Assembly: GCF_049651025.1 (NCBI RefSeq)
Contig: NZ_JBASBH010000034.1
Coordinates: 1 to 8,723 of the forward strand
DNA: 8,723 bases
Direction: 5' to 3'
Origin: Parvibaculum sp049651025
GTDB taxonomy: Bacteria; Pseudomonadota; Alphaproteobacteria; Parvibaculales; Parvibaculaceae
In this document: one piece after another, positions 5,310-8,723 of the stretch
Layout: every line of letters begins with the position of its first letter
How positions within the stretch are numbered: position 1 is the stretch's first letter
Program-made: the position numbers and the translations under genes
Notes under the pieces: model-generated
Database searches by the model: none
Seen by the model: the letters and a program-made list of their open reading frames with translations, nothing else
Told to the model about the DNA's origin: nothing

Positions 5310-6494
5310 ATGACGAAGCTGCGCGCCTATTTCGATCACAATGCAACTGCTCCGGTTCGCCCCGAAGCGGCGGCAGCGATCGCGCGCGCGCTGATGCTCA
5401 CCGGCAATCCCTCGTCCGTCCATGCGGAAGGCCGCCGCGCCCGCCAGATGGTGGAAGAGGCGAGGGCGCATGTCGCCGCGCTGGTCCACGCAAAGCCCGC
5501 CGAAATCGTCTTCACAAGCTGCGGCACCGAAGCGGCAAACCTCGCGCTCCATTCCGCCAAATCGGCGCTTGGCATCGAGCGCCTGATCGTCTCCGCGATC
5601 GAGCATGATTGCGTGCGCGCCTCCGCCGCCGCCCTCGGTCTTCCCGTCACCGAACTCCCGGTCGACACCTGCGGCGTCGCCGATCTGTCCGTGCTCGCAA
5701 AGTTGCTCGAAGCGCCGGGCAAGCCGCTCGTCGCGCTGATGCTGGCAAACAATGAAACCGGCGCTGTGCAGCCCATCGCCGAAGCGGCCGTCCTCACCCA
5801 TCACGCGGGCGGCCTTCTGCTCGTCGATGCCGTGCAGGCCGCGGGCCGCATGAGTGTCGAATTCGACGGCCTCGGCGCCGACATGCTCTTCGTCTCCGCC
5901 CATAAGATCGGCGGGCCCCAGGGCGCAGGCGCGCTCGTCGTCCGCACCGGCCTTGCCTTCGAGCCGCTCATCCGCGGTGGCGGGCAGGAAGCGCGTCGCC
6001 GCGCCGGCACTGAAAATGTTGCGGCCCTTGCAGGCTTTGGCGTCGCCGCCCGTCTGGCGCGCGAAGACGTGCATGAAATGTCGCGTCTGGCCGATCTGCG
6101 TGATGCGCTTGAACATGCGCTCCGCGAAGTCGCGCCCGATCTCGTCATCTTCGGTGAAGACGCGCCGCGCCTTGCCAATACGAGCCTCTTTGCCGCATCG
6201 GGCCTCGATGCCGAAACCCTTATCATGGCGCTCGATCTCGATGGGCTGGCGGTAAGTTCCGGCTCGGCCTGTTCGTCGGGCAAGGTTGCGCGCTCGCATG
6301 TTCTTGCCGCGATGAAAGTGGACGACGCTCTGGCGAAAGCCACGATCCGCGTCAGCCTTGGCAGCGGCAATACGCGCGAAGAAGTAGATCGGCTTGTCGC
6401 AAGCTGGTCGCGTGTGCTGAAGCGCACAAGAGATAAAATGAAGAGTGCGAAAACAGGTGCGGACGCTTCCGCGCTTGCAGAAGTGGAGCATTGA
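5310..6494 (+). CDS. iscS: Cysteine desulfurase (IscS/NifS, group I)
   Basis: Encodes 394 residues. This PLP enzyme converts L-cysteine to alanine and holds the released sulfur as a persulfide for Fe-S assembly in the cytoplasm. AYFDHNATAPV (6-16) starts the fold. GTEAANLA and EHD (His99) frame the cofactor; NNETG (147-151) and VDAVQ (Asp173, Gln176) hold the PLP ring; SAHKIGGPQG bears the Schiff-base Lys199; SSGSACSSG bears the persulfide Cys321. From Asp173 onward the residues are offset by 7 from E. coli IscS (D180, K206, C328). The loop is of group I type (long, SSGSAC). The ATG at 5310 is chosen because homology begins there and an upstream start at 5199 would overlap iscR; the Shine-Dalgarno (GAAGGG) is 12 bases away, rather far. 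The C-terminal tail is unlike that of E. coli IscS, which binds IscU. Alphaproteobacterial suf loci often carry a second desulfurase, SufS, further on. Confidence 0.93.
   Translation: MTKLRAYFDHNATAPVRPEAAAAIARALMLTGNPSSVHAEGRRARQMVEEARAHVAALVHAKPAEIVFTSCGTEAANLALHSAKSALGIERLIVSAIEHDCVRASAAALGLPVTELPVDTCGVADLSVLAKLLEAPGKPLVALMLANNETGAVQPIAEAAVLTHHAGGLLLVDAVQAAGRMSVEFDGLGADMLFVSAHKIGGPQGAGALVVRTGLAFEPLIRGGGQEARRRAGTENVAALAGFGVAARLAREDVHEMSRLADLRDALEHALREVAPDLVIFGEDAPRLANTSLFAASGLDAETLIMALDLDGLAVSSGSACSSGKVARSHVLAAMKVDDALAKATIRVSLGSGNTREEVDRLVASWSRVLKRTRDKMKSAKTGADASALAEVEH
6485..6488 (+). promoter_or_regulatory. sufB ribosome binding site inside the iscS end
   Basis: GGAG lies 7 bases before the sufB ATG at 6496 and is part of the last codons of iscS, whose TGA ends at 6494. 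This suggests translational coupling and supports the 6496 start over an in-frame start at 6445. Confidence 0.7.
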
Positions 6495-6495
6495 T

Positions 6496-7950
6496 ATGGC
6501 GGCTGTTCGCGAAACGGTCGAGACCGTCGACAGGGTTGCTGGCGAGAAGTACAAATATGGCTTCACGACCGACATTGAATCCGAGCGCGCGCCCATTGGC
6601 CTGAGCGAGGATACGGTCCGTTTTATTTCCGCCAAAAAGGGTGAGCCGCAATGGATGCTCGACTGGCGGCTTGACGCCTATCGCCGCTGGCTGACGATGG
6701 AAGAGCCCAAATGGGCGAAGGTCGAATATCCGCCGATCGATTTCCAGGACGCCTACTATTATTCGGCGCCCAAGCAGAACGCGAAGCTTGCAAGCCTCGA
6801 CGAGGTGGATCCGAAACTTCTTGAAACCTACAAGAAGCTCGGCATCCCGCTTATCGAGCAGCAGATGCTTGCCGGCGTCGCCGTCGATGCGGTCTTCGAC
6901 AGCGTGTCGGTTGTCACGACCTTCAAGTCGAAGCTCGCCGAAGTCGGTGTCATCTTCTGCCCCTTCTCCGAGGCCGTGCGCGAGCATCCGGAGCTGGTGC
7001 GCAAATATCTCGGCAGCGTCGTTCCGACGACGGACAATTATTACGCGACGCTCAATTCGGCGGTCTTCTCCGACGGGTCCTTCGTCTATATCCCGCCGGG
7101 CGTCCGCTGCCCGATGGAGCTGTCGACCTATTTCCGCATCAACGAAGCCCAGACGGGCCAGTTCGAGCGCACGCTCATCATTGCCGACAAGGGCTCCTAT
7201 GTGAGCTATCTCGAAGGCTGCACCGCGCCGCAGCGCGACGAGAACCAGCTTCACGCCGCTGTCGTTGAGCTTGTCGCCTTCGACGATGCCGAGATCAAAT
7301 ATTCGACCGTCCAGAACTGGTTCCCCGGCGACGAGAACGGCAATGGCGGCATCTATAACTTCGTGACGAAGCGCGGCGACTGCCGTGGCGACCGCTCGAA
7401 GATTTCCTGGACGCAGGTCGAGACCGGCTCCGCCGTCACCTGGAAATATCCAAGCTGCATCCTGCGCGGCGATGAATCACGCGGCGAGTTCTATTCCATC
7501 GCCATCTCGAACCATTACCAGCAGGTCGATAGCGGCACGAAGATGATCCATCTCGGCAAGAACACGTCGAGTCGTATCATCTCCAAGGGTATCGCCGCTG
7601 GCCGCTCGTCGAACACCTATCGCGGCCTTGTCAGCGTTCACAAGAAGGCCGAAGGCGTCCGCAATTTCACGCAATGCGACAGCCTGCTCATCGGCCCGAA
7701 ATGCGCGGCCCATACCGTTCCCTATATCGAGGCGAAAAACCCGACCGCGATTTTGGAACATGAAGCGACCACCTCGAAAATCAGCGAGGAACAATTGTTC
7801 TATTGCATGCAGCGTGGCTTGCCTGCGGAAGAAGCAATCGCACTCATCGTCAATGGTTTCTGCCGCGACGTGCTTCAGCAGCTCCCCATGGAGTTCGCCG
7901 TCGAAGCGCAGAAGCTTGTCAGTATCAGTCTGGAAGGAAGTGTCGGCTAA
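6496..7950 (+). CDS. sufB: Fe-S cluster assembly scaffold protein SufB
   Basis: Encodes 484 residues (E. coli SufB has 495). It is the scaffold of the cytoplasmic SufBC2D complex, accepting persulfide sulfur and building the nascent cluster. The N-terminal segment shows ISAKKGEPQWMLDWRLDAYRRW, followed by the SufB/D right-handed beta-helix core with VRCPMELSTYFRIN, QLHAAVVE, YSTVQNWFPGDENG and SWTQVETGSAVTWKYPSC. The TQCDSLLIG stretch has Cys394, equivalent to the essential E. coli Cys405. LEHEATTS supplies Glu421-His422-Glu423, matching the E432-H433-E434 region. The C-terminal LFYCMQRG and VNGFCRDVLQQLPMEFAVEAQKL form the helical SufC-binding region. The CxxCxxxC insert that E. coli SufB has after YYSAP is absent. 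It begins one base after iscS and overlaps sufC by one base, so the three are co-translated. Confidence 0.97.
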   Translation: MAAVRETVETVDRVAGEKYKYGFTTDIESERAPIGLSEDTVRFISAKKGEPQWMLDWRLDAYRRWLTMEEPKWAKVEYPPIDFQDAYYYSAPKQNAKLASLDEVDPKLLETYKKLGIPLIEQQMLAGVAVDAVFDSVSVVTTFKSKLAEVGVIFCPFSEAVREHPELVRKYLGSVVPTTDNYYATLNSAVFSDGSFVYIPPGVRCPMELSTYFRINEAQTGQFERTLIIADKGSYVSYLEGCTAPQRDENQLHAAVVELVAFDDAEIKYSTVQNWFPGDENGNGGIYNFVTKRGDCRGDRSKISWTQVETGSAVTWKYPSCILRGDESRGEFYSIAISNHYQQVDSGTKMIHLGKNTSSRIISKGIAAGRSSNTYRGLVSVHKKAEGVRNFTQCDSLLIGPKCAAHTVPYIEAKNPTAILEHEATTSKISEEQLFYCMQRGLPAEEAIALIVNGFCRDVLQQLPMEFAVEAQKLVSISLEGSVG

Positions 7951-8690
7951 TGCTTGAGATCAAGAACCTTCACGTCGCGGTCGGCGGCAAGGAAATCCTG
8001 AAAGGCATCGACCTCAATGTCGGTGACGGCGAAGTTCATGCCATCATGGGGCCGAACGGCTCGGGCAAATCGACGCTTTCCTATATTCTTTCGGGCCGCG
8101 AAGGCTACGAGGTGACGAAAGGTACCGTCACCTACAAGGGCAAGGATCTCCTGAGCCTGAGCGTGGACGAGCGCGCCTCCGCTGGCGTCTTCCTCGCCTT
8201 TCAGTATCCGATCGAGATTCCCGGCGTCACGACGATGACCTTCCTCAAGACGGCGATCAATGCGCAGCGCAAGGCGCGCGGTCTTGAGGAACTGGACGCG
8301 CCGCGCTTCCTGAAGCTGGTGCGCGAAAAGGCAAAGCCGCTCAACGTGCCTGACGACATGCTGAAGCGCGCCTTGAATGTTGGCTTCTCCGGCGGCGAGA
8401 AAAAGCGCGCCGAAGTTTTGCAGATGGCGCTGCTCGAGCCCTCGCTTGCCGTTCTTGATGAAACCGATAGCGGCCTCGACATCGACGCGCTGAAAGTCGT
8501 GGCCGATGGCGTCAACGCGCTGCGTTCGCCCGATCGCTCGATGATCGTCATCACGCATTACCAGCGCCTGCTTGAATATATCGTGCCCGACTTCGTGCAC
8601 GTGCTTTCGGAAGGCCGGATCGTTCGCTCCGGCGGCAAGGAACTGGCAGGCGAGCTGGAGAAAACAGGTTACGCGGAATTTGCGGCGTAA
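7950..8690 (+). CDS. sufC: Fe-S assembly ATPase SufC
   Basis: Encodes 246 residues, the usual SufC length (E. coli 248). It is a cytoplasmic ABC-type ATPase without membrane partner. Two copies dimerise on SufB and SufD and drive the shape change that exposes the cluster-building site. Walker A is GPNGSGKST (34-42); the Q-loop is FLAFQYP (81-87, Gln85); the signature is FSGGEKKR (146-153), the SufC form of LSGGQ; Walker B with catalytic Glu is LAVLDETDSGLD (166-177, Glu171); the H-loop is ITHYQ (201-205, His203). The ATG at 7950 shares its A with the sufB TAA (TAATG), and GGAAGGAAG lies 9 bases upstream. An in-frame start at 7803 would lie deep inside sufB. Its partner sufD is not in the window and probably follows. 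Confidence 0.97.
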   Translation: MLEIKNLHVAVGGKEILKGIDLNVGDGEVHAIMGPNGSGKSTLSYILSGREGYEVTKGTVTYKGKDLLSLSVDERASAGVFLAFQYPIEIPGVTTMTFLKTAINAQRKARGLEELDAPRFLKLVREKAKPLNVPDDMLKRALNVGFSGGEKKRAEVLQMALLEPSLAVLDETDSGLDIDALKVVADGVNALRSPDRSMIVITHYQRLLEYIVPDFVHVLSEGRIVRSGGKELAGELEKTGYAEFAA

Positions 8691-8702
8691 CAGCTAAAAG
8701 CC

Positions 8703-8723
8703 ATTCGTCATGGCCGGGCTCGA
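8703..8723 (+). repeat. Partial palindromic repeat after sufC, cut by the window edge
   Basis: The last 21 bases, with CGTCATGGCCGGGCTCGA at their end, match the minus-strand sequence at the left edge (8-28) in about 17 of 21 positions and share the TCGTCATG lead-in. The second arm, expected to read like CCCGGCCAT, lies outside. An alternative reading is the start of a coding region, ATG at 8710 giving M-A-G-L, which could be sufD; no Shine-Dalgarno supports that. Confidence 0.5.

Noticed and set aside
5205..6635. Long minus-strand open frame (476 codons) opposite iscS
   Set aside because: It lies fully opposite a clearly conserved gene, has low-complexity R/A/G-rich text with no motif, and is explained by GC-rich third positions.
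6352..7254. Minus-strand open frame (300 codons) opposite iscS and sufB
   Set aside because: It is opposite two well-conserved genes and has no domain of its own.

Overview
The window is about 8.7 kb of GC-rich, densely coded chromosomal DNA. It most likely comes from an alphaproteobacterium. Three things suggest this: the fused iscR-iscS-sufB-sufC order, which is typical of that class; an SLHAGSL / KMGKT type tyrosyl-tRNA synthetase that sits divergently beside anmK; and palindromic intergenic repeats of the GTCATG-CGCGGGCTTGACCCGCG type. The genus cannot be fixed from the sequence. Codon and base use look even throughout, and I see no transposase, phage, CRISPR, tRNA or rRNA.

Left part (1-2577), all on the minus strand: a partial palindromic repeat at the edge, a single-domain Old Yellow Enzyme family flavin oxidoreductase (59-1159), and tyrS (1321-2577). 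Middle (2578-4525): a 77-bp divergent gap, then anmK on the plus strand (2655-3761), facing a small alpha/beta hydrolase on the minus strand (3869-4525). A hairpin followed by a U-run between them reads as an intrinsic terminator for the hydrolase.

Right part (4526-8723), plus strand: a 279-bp divergent regulatory gap is rich in inverted repeats and holds a candidate IscR operator. It precedes a compact Fe-S cluster assembly operon: iscR (Rrf2-family Fe-S sensor), iscS (cysteine desulfurase), sufB (scaffold) and sufC (ATPase). iscS and sufB are separated by one base, and sufB and sufC overlap by one base. The operon probably continues past the right edge, with sufD expected. In the likely scheme, IscS supplies persulfide sulfur, SufB/SufC(/SufD) build the cluster, and IscR carrying a cluster represses the operon when supply is sufficient.

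I see no clearly undescribed system here. The most interesting details are a 2+2-residue expansion of the IscR cysteine loops, a near-consensus type 1 IscR half-site upstream, the layered inverted repeats around it, and members of one palindromic repeat family at both window edges.
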